The position numbers and the translations under genes were made by a program. The notes beneath the pieces were generated by a model, which saw only the letters and a program-made list of their open reading frames with translations, was not told the DNA's origin and ran no database searches. From NCBI GenBank assembly GCA_035353615.1, contig DAOPZY010000009.1:20818-84817 (forward strand): DNA of 64,000 bases, in the 5' to 3' direction. Below are positions 24,847 to 32,485 of the stretch, in pieces. Each line of letters begins with the position of its first letter. Position 1 is the first letter of the stretch. The stretch comes from CAXXOK01 sp035353615. GTDB lineage: Bacteria > Bacillota > Clostridia > Christensenellales > Aristaeellaceae.

Positions 24847-24875
24847 ATTATAACCGTTTTGCCAGCGGTTGTCAA
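24847..24875 (-). promoter_or_regulatory. Consensus promoter of the aromatic operon
   Basis: Perfect TTGACA and TATAAT with a 17-base spacer. Such a promoter is likely to be strong and constitutive, leaving control to the downstream attenuator. Confidence 0.92.
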
Positions 24876-25218
24876 CATGCGTTTTGGTTTCACGCGTCAC
24901 GAATTTGTATTTCGGCTGTACTTGCCCATCGGCGGTTGGCAGTCCTCCAGCGGGCAAGAGGCAACGCCGATGCGCCCCGTTAGGGCTTAGCCGCTCGCTC
25001 CTTAGTGCCGCAACAAGTGTTTCTTGCATTCTGCCCTCTTGCACTGTTCACTTGCCTCGCCATGCAGGCTAAGGCTTTGCCTCGGAATGTGAGGCTTAAC
25101 CCCAACCCCTGAGTGAGCTTCGCTTCTAACTGCCTTTGGCTTCCGCAAGGCTTTTATAGCGGCCTTCGGCAAGTTTGCGCCATTGCCAGTCTACGTTCGG
25201 GAAGGGTGGCGGCTCATT
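24876..25218. other. Intergenic stretch without a recognised gene
   Basis: About 340 bases between degV and the aromatic promoter. No gene, RNA or clear terminator is seen. Confidence 0.5.
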
Positions 25219-26118
25219 TTACGGTTCTTCCTTCTCAGCAGGCAAAGCGTCGGGTTCCCCCGCCTTTGCATCCGCGCCGGAAATCGCGCTTTCCTGATCC
25301 ATCCAGCATACGCCCAGATAGGTAAGCCCAAGGTGGATGGTCAAAACCGGCCCAAGGCTGACAATGCGAAGCTCCAGCTCGTCGCCCAGCTTACGGTGCA
25401 GCAAATCCTGCAGCGCGGGCAACTGCGGGTTGTTTTCGTGGCTGTGCACCACCACAAAGCGCGTGCCTTCCGGGACGCTGTCCACCAACATTCTCAGCTG
25501 TTCATGATTGCCGCGCGCCACGCTTTTGGAAAACACGGAACCGTTTTGCAGGCACAGGATCGGGCGCAGGTTGAGAATGGTGCTCACGCTCAGGCGCACA
25601 ACGCCCAAACGGCCGCTCTTTCGCAGATTGGTCATATCGTTTACGGTAAACACGTTTTGGATGCGTTTGCGTTCCACAATCAGCCGATCGACAATCTGGT
25701 TCAGGGTTAGCCCTTCCTCGATCAGCTTTTGCGCGCGCAGGATCAGAAAATAGATGCCGCCCGCGCAGTTGCGGCTGTCCAGCACCTTGATCTCGTCCGC
25801 GTTGACTTCCTTGGCCGCCATCACGGCATTGGCGTAGGTGCCGGACAGCCGGGAGGAAATGGTGATACAAAGCACCTGACGACCCTTGGCCAGCTGCCGT
25901 TCAAACGCCGCGATAAACGCGGCGGCCGGGGCCTGACTGGTGCGGTGCTCCACGTCCGTGCGTTCAATGTACGGCTCAAACTGCCCGTTTTCGCCAATGT
26001 AATGCTCCACAAACTGCTGCCTGTCCACCGTATAGGTCATGGGCACATAGTGCGCGCCAAGCTGTTCGGCCTCCTGCCGGGAGATGCCCGCGGCGCTGTC
26101 AACCATGATTGCGATCAT
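25219..26118 (-). CDS. DegV family fatty-acid-binding protein
   Basis: 299-residue member of the DegV/FakB family. FakB proteins hold a fatty acid while the kinase FakA phosphorylates it, feeding exogenous fatty acids into phospholipid. Visible features: N-terminal VDSAAGISRQEAEQLGAHYVPMTYTVD, TSQAPAAAF, the SSRLSGTYANAVMAA segment and DSRNCAGG; the C-terminal domain has FVVVHSHENN. The tail from about residue 275 is acidic and variable. It ends the fatty acid operon and overlaps accA by four bases, which supports a lipid role. No FakA gene is in the window. Confidence 0.85.
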   Translation of the reverse strand: MIAIMVDSAAGISRQEAEQLGAHYVPMTYTVDRQQFVEHYIGENGQFEPYIERTDVEHRTSQAPAAAFIAAFERQLAKGRQVLCITISSRLSGTYANAVMAAKEVNADEIKVLDSRNCAGGIYFLILRAQKLIEEGLTLNQIVDRLIVERKRIQNVFTVNDMTNLRKSGRLGVVRLSVSTILNLRPILCLQNGSVFSKSVARGNHEQLRMLVDSVPEGTRFVVVHSHENNPQLPALQDLLHRKLGDELELRIVSLGPVLTIHLGLTYLGVCWMDQESAISGADAKAGEPDALPAEKEEP

Positions 26119-26900
26119 TGCTCATCGCCTCCGATCCTGCGGAATTTGAGGTAGCGTTGTTGGGTCAGTTCCTCTACGGTAAGGGATTTGAGGGTTTTCA
26201 ATTCCGAAGCGAGGGCCTCGCGTAGTTCAACGCACACTTTTTCAAAATCGCCGTTTTGCTCCGGAATGACGCGTTCGACCATTTCAAAGCCATACAGGTC
26301 TTGCGCCGTGATGTGCAAGGCCGCGCTCGCGTCCGCCGCCTTCCCCGCGTCCTTCCAAACGATGCTGGCCGCGCCTTCCGGTGAAATCACGGAATATACG
26401 GCGTTTTCAAGCATCCATACCCGATCGGCAACCCCCAGCGCCAGCGCGCCGCCGCTTCCGCCTTCTCCGATTAAAATGGAGATGATCGGCACGGCAAGCC
26501 CCATCATCGCCATCAGGTTTTCCGCAATCGCAAGCCCCTGCCCCCGTTCCTCTGCGCCAATCCCGCAAAACGCGCCGGCGGTGTCGATCAGGCACACCAC
26601 GGGGCGGTGAAATTTCTCCGCCTGCTTCATCAGCCGCAACGCCTTGCGATAGCCTTCGGGGTGGGCCGAGCCGAAGTTGCGCCGGATTTTATCCTCGGTC
26701 TGCTGGCCTTTTTCGATTGCGATCACCGTAACGGGCTGACCCTTTAAATACGCAAGCCCGGCCACAATGGCGTGATCGTCCGCAAAGCGTCGGTCGCCGT
26801 GCATTTCCAAAAAGTCAGTAAACACATGCTGGATATAGTAAACGGCGGTTGGGCGACCCTTCTGGCGGGCCGCCTGCACGCGCTCATATGCCGTTGTCAC
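26115..26900 (-). CDS. accA: Acetyl-CoA carboxylase carboxyltransferase subunit alpha
   Basis: Half of the carboxyltransferase that moves the carboxyl group from biotin to acetyl-CoA, giving malonyl-CoA. 261 residues, the compact form common in Clostridia. Family segments: YIQHVFTDFLEMHGDRRFADDHAIVAGLAYLKGQPVTVI, RNFGSAHPEGYRKALRLMKQAEKF, and LIGEGGSGGALALGVADRVWMLENAVYSVISPEGAASIVW. The start overlaps the accD stop by four bases, which helps balanced synthesis of the two subunits. Confidence 0.96.
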   Translation of the reverse strand: MTTAYERVQAARQKGRPTAVYYIQHVFTDFLEMHGDRRFADDHAIVAGLAYLKGQPVTVIAIEKGQQTEDKIRRNFGSAHPEGYRKALRLMKQAEKFHRPVVCLIDTAGAFCGIGAEERGQGLAIAENLMAMMGLAVPIISILIGEGGSGGALALGVADRVWMLENAVYSVISPEGAASIVWKDAGKAADASAALHITAQDLYGFEMVERVIPEQNGDFEKVCVELREALASELKTLKSLTVEELTQQRYLKFRRIGGDEQ

Positions 26901-27772
26901 CGGTCCGTCACCTCCCTGTGCATACGCAGTAGCTGTGTCAGTTCGCTTTTCTGGTTCGCGCGGGGCACAATGCGGTCAATAAAGCCCTTTTCCAGCAAAA
27001 ATTCTGAGCGTTGAAACCCTTCGGGCAGCTTTTGCCGCATGGTTTGCTCAATCACACGCGGGCCGGCAAAGCCAATCAGGGCTTTCGGCTCGGCAAGAAT
27101 CACGTCGCCCTCCATGGCAAAGGAAGCCACAACGCCGCCTGTGGTCGGGTGGGTGAGCACAGCGGTGTACAGCAGACCCGCTTCGCTGTGCCGGAGCACC
27201 GCGCCGCTGGTCTTGGCCATTTGCATCAGGGAATACATCCCTTCCTGAATGCGCGCGCCGCCGGATACGGTGTACCCCACAACGGGCAACCGCCGTTCCG
27301 TGGCAGTTTCAAACAGGCGGGTGATTTTCTCCCCTACTACCGCGCCCATGGAACCCATAATAAACTGCGGGTTCATTACAAACAGGGCGCAAGGCTCGCC
27401 TCCGATCGCCCCCAGACCGGTTATGACGCCTTCCGGCTCGCCGCTGTCCCGCTGTGCCTTTTCCAGCTTTCCGGCATATTCGGGAAACTGCAACCAGTCC
27501 ACCGGCGCTCGGTCGGCGTCCATTTCCTGAAAGCTGTCCGCATCGGTCAGCCACCGCACGCGCTCCCGCGCGCTCATCTGGAAAAGTGCGCCGCAGTTGG
27601 GGCAAACAAAATCCAAATCATACAGTGAGTCGGGGTCCAAAGGCGTTTGGCAATCCGGGCATGGAAACGCGGGCGCGCCTTCCGTTTCCGCAGGGTTGTC
27701 GGGCGCTGATTCCTGCTCGCCTTCCAAACGGTTGTTGGGTTTCTTGAACAATTCCTTGCTGAACAAACGCAC
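26897..27772 (-). CDS. accD: Acetyl-CoA carboxylase carboxyltransferase subunit beta
   Basis: Beta subunit of carboxyltransferase, 291 residues. An N-terminal zinc ribbon with CPDCQ and CPNCG lies near residues 38-62; the crotonase-like body has GLGAIGGEPCALFVMNPQFIMGSMGAVVGEKITRLFE, VSGGARIQEGMYSLMQMAKT and HPTTGGVVASFAMEGDVILAEPKALIGFAGPRVIEQT. The start is GTG at 27772 with GGAG four bases upstream, part of which is the accC stop region. The first 30 residues are polar and precede the zinc ribbon. Confidence 0.95.
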   Translation of the reverse strand: MRLFSKELFKKPNNRLEGEQESAPDNPAETEGAPAFPCPDCQTPLDPDSLYDLDFVCPNCGALFQMSARERVRWLTDADSFQEMDADRAPVDWLQFPEYAGKLEKAQRDSGEPEGVITGLGAIGGEPCALFVMNPQFIMGSMGAVVGEKITRLFETATERRLPVVGYTVSGGARIQEGMYSLMQMAKTSGAVLRHSEAGLLYTAVLTHPTTGGVVASFAMEGDVILAEPKALIGFAGPRVIEQTMRQKLPEGFQRSEFLLEKGFIDRIVPRANQKSELTQLLRMHREVTDR

Positions 27773-27779
27773 TCAGCTC

Positions 27780-29117
27780 CTACGCATTTCGATTCGACAG
27801 ATAATCCGTGGTATAGGTGCCGTCCAAAAAAGCAGGTTCGCACAGCAGGTCGATATGCGTCTGCGTGTTATGCTCCACGCCTTCCACCACCATCTCGCAA
27901 AGCGCCGCCTGCATTTTACGGATGGCTTCGGCGCGCGTGCGGGCGGAAACGATCAGCTTGGCAATCATGCTGTCGTAAAAAGGGGGGATGGTATACCCCT
28001 GATACAGCGCCGTATCAAAGCGCACCCAGGGGCCGCCGGGCACATGCAACAGCGTGATTTGCCCACAGCTGGGCCGAAAGCCATGCGCCGGGTCCTCCGC
28101 GTTGATGCGACACTCGATGGCGTGACGGTCAATATGAACATCTTCCTGCCGCAGGGTCAATTCCTGATTGCAGGCAATGCGAATCTGCCACTTCACCAGG
28201 TCCACGCCGGTCACCATTTCCGTTACCGGATGCTCCACCTGCAAGCGAGTGTTCATTTCCATAAAATAGAACTGCCCGTCCTGCGTCAGCAGATATTCGA
28301 TGGTGCCAGCCCCCACATAGCCGACGGTTTTTGCGGCCAGCACCGACGCTTCGGTCAGTTGTGCGCGCAGTTCCGGCGTTACGCATACGGCCGGGCTTTC
28401 TTCGAGGATTTTCTGGTTCTTGCGTTGCATGGAGCAATCGCGCTCCCCAAGACAGAGCACATGGCCGAACTGATCGCAAAGCAGCTGCATTTCAATGTGC
28501 TTGACATGCGTCAGCAGTTTTTCCATATAAAGCGCGCCATCGCCAAACGCGCTCAGCGCTTCCGCCTTTGCGGAATGGTAGGCCGCTTCCAGCTCATTTT
28601 CCGCGTTGACGCGCCGGATGCCCCGGCCGCCGCCGCCGGCGCGCGCCTTAATCAGCAGCGGGTAGCCAATCTTGACCGCTTCGCGTTTGGCATCCTCCAC
28701 AGTCGGCACCAGATCGCATCCCGGGATCACGGGCACGTTCGCTTCCCGCATGGTTCTGCGGGCTGCGTCCTTGTCGCCCATTTTTTCCATCACTTCGCTG
28801 GGCGCACCGATAAAGCAAATGCCATGCTGCTGACAAAGCTTTGCAAACGCCGGGTTTTCAGACAGCAGGCCGTAGCCGGGGTGGATTGCCTGAACGCCGC
28901 AGGATTTGGCGACCATGACGATCGCGTCCATATTCAGGTAGCTTTTCTGCGCTGGGCTGGGGCCGATGCAATAGCTTTCATCCGCAAGCGAAACATGCAG
29001 GGCGTCCCGATCCGCTTCGGAAAAAACCGCGACGGTCGCAATGCCCATCTCCTTGCAGGCGCGGATGACACGGATGGCGATTTCGCCACGGTTCGCAATT
29101 AAAATTTTGGAGAACAT
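27780..29117 (-). CDS. accC: Acetyl-CoA carboxylase biotin carboxylase subunit
   Basis: ATP-grasp enzyme carboxylating the biotin on AccB. 445 residues from the chosen start MFSKILIANRGEIAIRVIRACKEMG, the canonical N-terminus; AAGGAGG lies four bases upstream of 29117. Family motifs: IHPGYGLLSENPAFA, KARAGGGGRGIR (ATP loop), ERDCSMQRKNQKILEE, FYFMEMNTRLQVEHPVTEMVTG. It is separated from fabZ by 417 bases, unusually far for this operon, and that gap contains a copy of a dispersed repeat. Confidence 0.96.
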   Translation of the reverse strand: MFSKILIANRGEIAIRVIRACKEMGIATVAVFSEADRDALHVSLADESYCIGPSPAQKSYLNMDAIVMVAKSCGVQAIHPGYGLLSENPAFAKLCQQHGICFIGAPSEVMEKMGDKDAARRTMREANVPVIPGCDLVPTVEDAKREAVKIGYPLLIKARAGGGGRGIRRVNAENELEAAYHSAKAEALSAFGDGALYMEKLLTHVKHIEMQLLCDQFGHVLCLGERDCSMQRKNQKILEESPAVCVTPELRAQLTEASVLAAKTVGYVGAGTIEYLLTQDGQFYFMEMNTRLQVEHPVTEMVTGVDLVKWQIRIACNQELTLRQEDVHIDRHAIECRINAEDPAHGFRPSCGQITLLHVPGGPWVRFDTALYQGYTIPPFYDSMIAKLIVSARTRAEAIRKMQAALCEMVVEGVEHNTQTHIDLLCEPAFLDGTYTTDYLSNRNA

Positions 29118-29534
29118 GGTGCCTCCTTGCTTCAAAATACCGCGGCGTAAACCGCGGCCAGCCTGACCAAAAAGGGGAGTCAAGGGATGAAATCCCCTGT
29201 CCGGTTCCAAGGGTGAAATCCGCCCGGGTTAGGGGTGGAAACCCAAAGCCTGATGCCATGGCCTTAGAATCAAAGTGGGCGAACAACCCGCAGAGCGATG
29301 AGGCGAACGCAATCACCATGACGTCGTTTTCTTTGACGGTCTGACCACGGCTTTAGCAGCGGCGTTCAGGTAAATATGGCCCTATGCCGGTATGCCGCGC
29401 CCAAACGCCTTTTTTACGCTGGCAAGTACGCAACCCTTGACGTGGGGCTGGCGCGCTGCATTCCGCGATTCAGCCGACCCGGGAAACCCTTTGGCTCGCC
29501 CAAGCGCGGTCGCATCCCGCATGGGTCTGCGGCG
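29118..29534. other. Non-coding gap inside the fatty acid operon (fabZ-accC)
   Basis: 417 bases without a supportable gene, within an operon whose other junctions mostly overlap or lie within 100 bases. It contains one copy of a 64-bp repeat at 29181-29244. No promoter or terminator was clear. Confidence 0.6.
29181..29244 (+). repeat. Dispersed 64-bp intergenic repeat, copy A
   Basis: Aligns without gaps to the minus strand of 43768-43831 with 51 of 64 identical bases by my hand count. Both begin CAAGGGATGAAA and share GGGTGAAAT and GGGTT-n-GGGG. This copy contains the hairpin GGGAT-GAA-ATCCC. Confidence 0.75.
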
Positions 29535-29966
29535 TTACTTTTCGGTTGCCTCGTCGTTGCGGATCAGCGCGAAGGAAAACTCCCCCTGCGCCGCCGTTTG
29601 ACCGTCGATCAGCGCTTCCCCTTCCGTGATGTAGAAAGGCCCGTTATGCCGGACGATGCGCGCTTTCAGCGTCAGTTTATCTCCCGGCCGAGCGGTTCGG
29701 CGGAACTTCACCTTGTTCATCCCCGTAAAAAACGGGGTTTTACCCAGCAGTTGATCGCCAATGATAACCGCGCAGCTCTGTCCGATCATTTCGCACAGCA
29801 CCACGCCGGGCACCACAGGGTTGCCCGGGAAGTGCCCCTGCACAAACCATTCGTCCCCCGTGACTGTGTAGGAGCCAAGGGCGGTGTCCCCGTCCAGGGT
29901 CAGCTCATCCACCAGAAGCATGGGTTCGCGGTGCGGCAACAGTTTTTTGATATCGTCCCTGTTCAT
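29535..29966 (-). CDS. fabZ: 3-hydroxyacyl-[acyl-carrier-protein] dehydratase FabZ
   Basis: Dehydrates 3-hydroxyacyl-ACP in fatty acid elongation. 143 residues, hot-dog fold. The catalytic His is in LLPHREPMLLVDEL (residues 9-22), and the second signature GHFPGNPVVPGVVLCEMIGQ follows near residue 45, carrying Pro and the region before the catalytic acid. It follows accB by 18 bases. Confidence 0.95.
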   Translation of the reverse strand: MNRDDIKKLLPHREPMLLVDELTLDGDTALGSYTVTGDEWFVQGHFPGNPVVPGVVLCEMIGQSCAVIIGDQLLGKTPFFTGMNKVKFRRTARPGDKLTLKARIVRHNGPFYITEGEALIDGQTAAQGEFSFALIRNDEATEK

Positions 29967-29984
29967 GCGTGTTTTCCTTCAATA

Positions 29985-30419
29985 CTAAACGATTTTCATG
30001 ATGGTCTGCCCGTATTCCAGCACGGCGCCATCCTGCGCGCAAATGTCCACAATGCGGCCGCTCACCGGAGCGGTGATATCGTTCATCAGCTTCATCGCCT
30101 CAATCAGGCAAATTACCTGCCCTTTTTCCACGCTGTCGCCCACCTTGACAAACGGCGGCGCGTCCGGCGCGGGCGCGGCGTAAAAAACGCCGACCATCGG
30201 GGCTTTCACTTCGTTGAGGTTGTTAAAATCATTCTTTTCTTCCGCGGGGTTGAGCACCGGCTCCACCGCCTGATCGCAAACCGTTTGCACAGCCGCATCA
30301 TGCGCTTTAATGACGGCGCGCTCCAACCGGATATGCAGATCCCCTTCGCTGTATTCCAGCGCAGTTAAATCCGCCTGCTGCAATACGGAAGCCAGCGCCT
30401 TAATATCCTTAATGTTCAT
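29985..30419 (-). CDS. accB: Biotin carboxyl carrier protein of acetyl-CoA carboxylase
   Basis: 144-residue carrier. The C-terminal lipoyl/biotinyl domain carries the biotinylation motif EAMKLMNDI near residue 107 and ends GAVLEYGQTIMKIV. The middle KAPMVGVFYAAPAPDAPPFVKVGD has the AccB-type thumb region; the N-terminal 60 residues are a variable linker. The start overlaps the fabF stop by four bases. A biotin ligase to modify it is not in the window. Confidence 0.95.
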   Translation of the reverse strand: MNIKDIKALASVLQQADLTALEYSEGDLHIRLERAVIKAHDAAVQTVCDQAVEPVLNPAEEKNDFNNLNEVKAPMVGVFYAAPAPDAPPFVKVGDSVEKGQVICLIEAMKLMNDITAPVSGRIVDICAQDGAVLEYGQTIMKIV

Positions 30420-31660
30420 TGTTCCGCCCTCCGTAGCGCAATGCAGCCGTTATGCCCCCCAAAACCAAGGGAGATGCTCAGTGCCAAATCGCACTGCGCC
30501 TGTCGCCTGGTCAGCGGCACATAATCCAGATCGCATTCCGGATCCGGTTCCGTCAGCCCGATTGTCGGGGGAATTACGCCATCCTTGAGCGCCAATACCG
30601 AGGCGATACATTCCGCGGCGCCCGCCGCGCCCAGCATATGGCCCGTCATGCTCTTGGTGGAGGAGATGAGGGCGCGCCTTGCGGCATCCTCCCCCAGCGC
30701 GCGCTTGATGGCCAGAGTTTCGCTCACATCATTAAGCGCGGTGCCCGTACCGTGGGCGTTGATGTACACACGGTCGCGGTCCGTATAGCCCGCTTCCTGC
30801 ATGGCCAGCCGGATGGCCCGCGCGCCTGCCGTAGCCTCGGGGTTGGGCGCGGTTACATGGTAAGCGTCGCAGGTGTTGCCATAGCCGCAAATTTCCGCCA
30901 GCGCCACAGCGCCGCGAGCCTTGGCGTGCTCGTAGTTTTCCAGCACCAAAACGCCCGCGCCTTCGCCCATCACAAACCCGGAACGGCGTTTGTCAAACGG
31001 CAGGCTGGCCAGCAACGGATCCTCCGCCGCGGAAAGCGCCATGCAGTTGGTAAACCCGCCAATGGCAAGGGGGCAGATCGCCGCCTCGCTTCCGCCCGCG
31101 AGAATCGCGTCGGCATAGCCAGCCTGAATGGCGTGGAAAGCTTCGCCAATGGCGCTTGTGGAGGTGGCGCAGGCGGTGACCACCGGCAGGCAGGGGCCTT
31201 GCGCATTGTAGGCAATGGCAACGTGCCCGGAAGCCATGTTGGCGATCATCATCGGAATAAAATGCGGCGAAACCTTTTCCGGCCCGCGTTCAATGCTCTT
31301 GCGGGTTTCAGCCACAAAGGTCTGCATCCCGCCGATACCCGAGCCGATGTACACGCCCAGCCGCTCGGCGTCCATGTTCTTTCCTGCTTCCAGTCCGCTT
31401 TGGGCCATCGCCTCGCGCGCCGCCGCCATGGCGTACTGCACAAAAGGGTCCAGCTTTCTGGCTACGTTTTTTTCCATCCCAAACGCTGTGGGGTCAAAGC
31501 CTTTCAGTTCCGCAGCCAGCCTGACCTTCATGCCGGATGCGTCGAAGCTTGCGATGGGCGCGATTCCGCACACGCCGTTCAGCAGCGCGGCCCAGTAATC
31601 GGGAATGTTCAAGCCAACGGGCGATACCACGCCCATCCCAGTGATGACGACACGGTTCAT
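30416..31660 (-). CDS. fabF: 3-oxoacyl-[acyl-carrier-protein] synthase II
   Basis: Condensing enzyme of fatty acid elongation, 414 residues from the chosen start MNRVVITGMGVVSPVG. Catalytic Cys in VTACATSTSAIG (about 163), His in NAHGTGTALND (about 303) and His in SMTGHMLGAAGA (about 339). GGGAGGG lies six bases upstream of 31660; a longer frame to 31678 lacks a site. An internal promoter at the fabG stop may raise expression from here on. Confidence 0.96.
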   Translation of the reverse strand: MNRVVITGMGVVSPVGLNIPDYWAALLNGVCGIAPIASFDASGMKVRLAAELKGFDPTAFGMEKNVARKLDPFVQYAMAAAREAMAQSGLEAGKNMDAERLGVYIGSGIGGMQTFVAETRKSIERGPEKVSPHFIPMMIANMASGHVAIAYNAQGPCLPVVTACATSTSAIGEAFHAIQAGYADAILAGGSEAAICPLAIGGFTNCMALSAAEDPLLASLPFDKRRSGFVMGEGAGVLVLENYEHAKARGAVALAEICGYGNTCDAYHVTAPNPEATAGARAIRLAMQEAGYTDRDRVYINAHGTGTALNDVSETLAIKRALGEDAARRALISSTKSMTGHMLGAAGAAECIASVLALKDGVIPPTIGLTEPDPECDLDYVPLTRRQAQCDLALSISLGFGGHNGCIALRRAEQ

Positions 31661-31674
31661 GAATAACCCTCCCT

Positions 31675-31752
31675 GCATGTGATACCGATGATTGCTTTAT
31701 AATGATATTCGGTCCCCGCGCAATTGCGCGCCGATCCTATTATATCACATGC
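31675..31752. repeat. 78-bp interval bounded by a 10-bp perfect inverted repeat
   Basis: GCATGTGATA at 31675-31684 is exactly matched by its reverse complement at 31743-31752, which covers the fabG stop codon. Inside is a 14-bp perfect palindrome CGCGCAATTGCGCG. It occupies nearly all of the fabG-fabF gap. It could be a tiny mobile remnant, an RNA stem or a regulator site. Confidence 0.6.
31739..31747 (-). promoter_or_regulatory. Internal extended -10 promoter before fabF
   Basis: TGA-TATAAT: the fabG stop codon supplies the TGn of an extended -10 and is followed by a perfect TATAAT. The -35 region (TAGATG at 17 bases) is weak. It would drive fabF-accB-fabZ and downstream genes. Confidence 0.5.
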
Positions 31753-32485
31753 GTAAGCCGCCATCTACCTGAATCACCTGCCCGGTAATGTAGGCCGCGC
31801 CGTCCGAGCACAGAAACGCGACTACGCGGGCCACATCCTCCGGCTCGCCTATCCGTTTCAACGGGATATACTGTTCCGCGCTTTTCAGCACATCTTCATT
31901 AAGCACAGCCGTCATATCCGTACGGATAAAACCGGGCGCTACGGCGTTGCAGGTGACCCCCCGCGAGCCCAGCTCCTTGGCGACCGTCTTGGTCAGGCCC
32001 ACCAAACCGGCCTTCGCGGCCGCATAGTTCGCCTGCCCCGGATTGCCCATCAGCCCAGCGTCGGACGTGATGTTGACAATGCGGCCGGAACGTTTGCGCA
32101 AAAACAACGCGCTGGTATGGCGGATCAGGTTGAAAGCGCCTTTCAGGTCTACGGCGACAATCTCGTCAAAATCCGATTCCGACATGCGCATAATCAGCTT
32201 ATCCCGCGTTGCGCCGGCGTTGTTCACCAGCAAATCCGGCGCGCCCAGATCGGCGGTCACGGTTTTCACCAGCTGTTCGGTGGCGCTGTAATCCGATACG
32301 TCGCAACGGTAGGCTTTTGCGGTTGTCCCCATCTGCGTGAGCGCCGCAAGGGTTTCATCCGCCTTTTGCTCATTGCCGGCATACACAAACGCGATGCTCG
32401 CGCCCTGTTTGCCCAGTTCCATGCAAATGGCCCGGCCGATACCCCGGCTGCCGCCGGTAACCAGGGCGATTTTTCCGTTCAGCAT
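31745..32485 (-). CDS. fabG: 3-oxoacyl-[acyl-carrier-protein] reductase
   Basis: NADPH-dependent short-chain dehydrogenase reducing 3-oxoacyl-ACP; 246 residues. TGGSRGIGRAI is the cofactor loop near residues 10-20, NNAGATRD near 88, catalytic Ser in ITSDAGLMG, and YAAAKAGL gives Tyr and Lys near 154-158. The C-terminus YITGQVIQVDGGLRM is canonical. Its start overlaps fabD by seven bases. Confidence 0.95.
   Translation of the reverse strand: MLNGKIALVTGGSRGIGRAICMELGKQGASIAFVYAGNEQKADETLAALTQMGTTAKAYRCDVSDYSATEQLVKTVTADLGAPDLLVNNAGATRDKLIMRMSESDFDEIVAVDLKGAFNLIRHTSALFLRKRSGRIVNITSDAGLMGNPGQANYAAAKAGLVGLTKTVAKELGSRGVTCNAVAPGFIRTDMTAVLNEDVLKSAEQYIPLKRIGEPEDVARVVAFLCSDGAAYITGQVIQVDGGLRM

Noticed and set aside
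27597..29102. A 501-codon open frame on the plus strand across accC
   Set aside because: Antisense to accC and accD, which have complete family motifs; low-complexity His/Arg-rich product.
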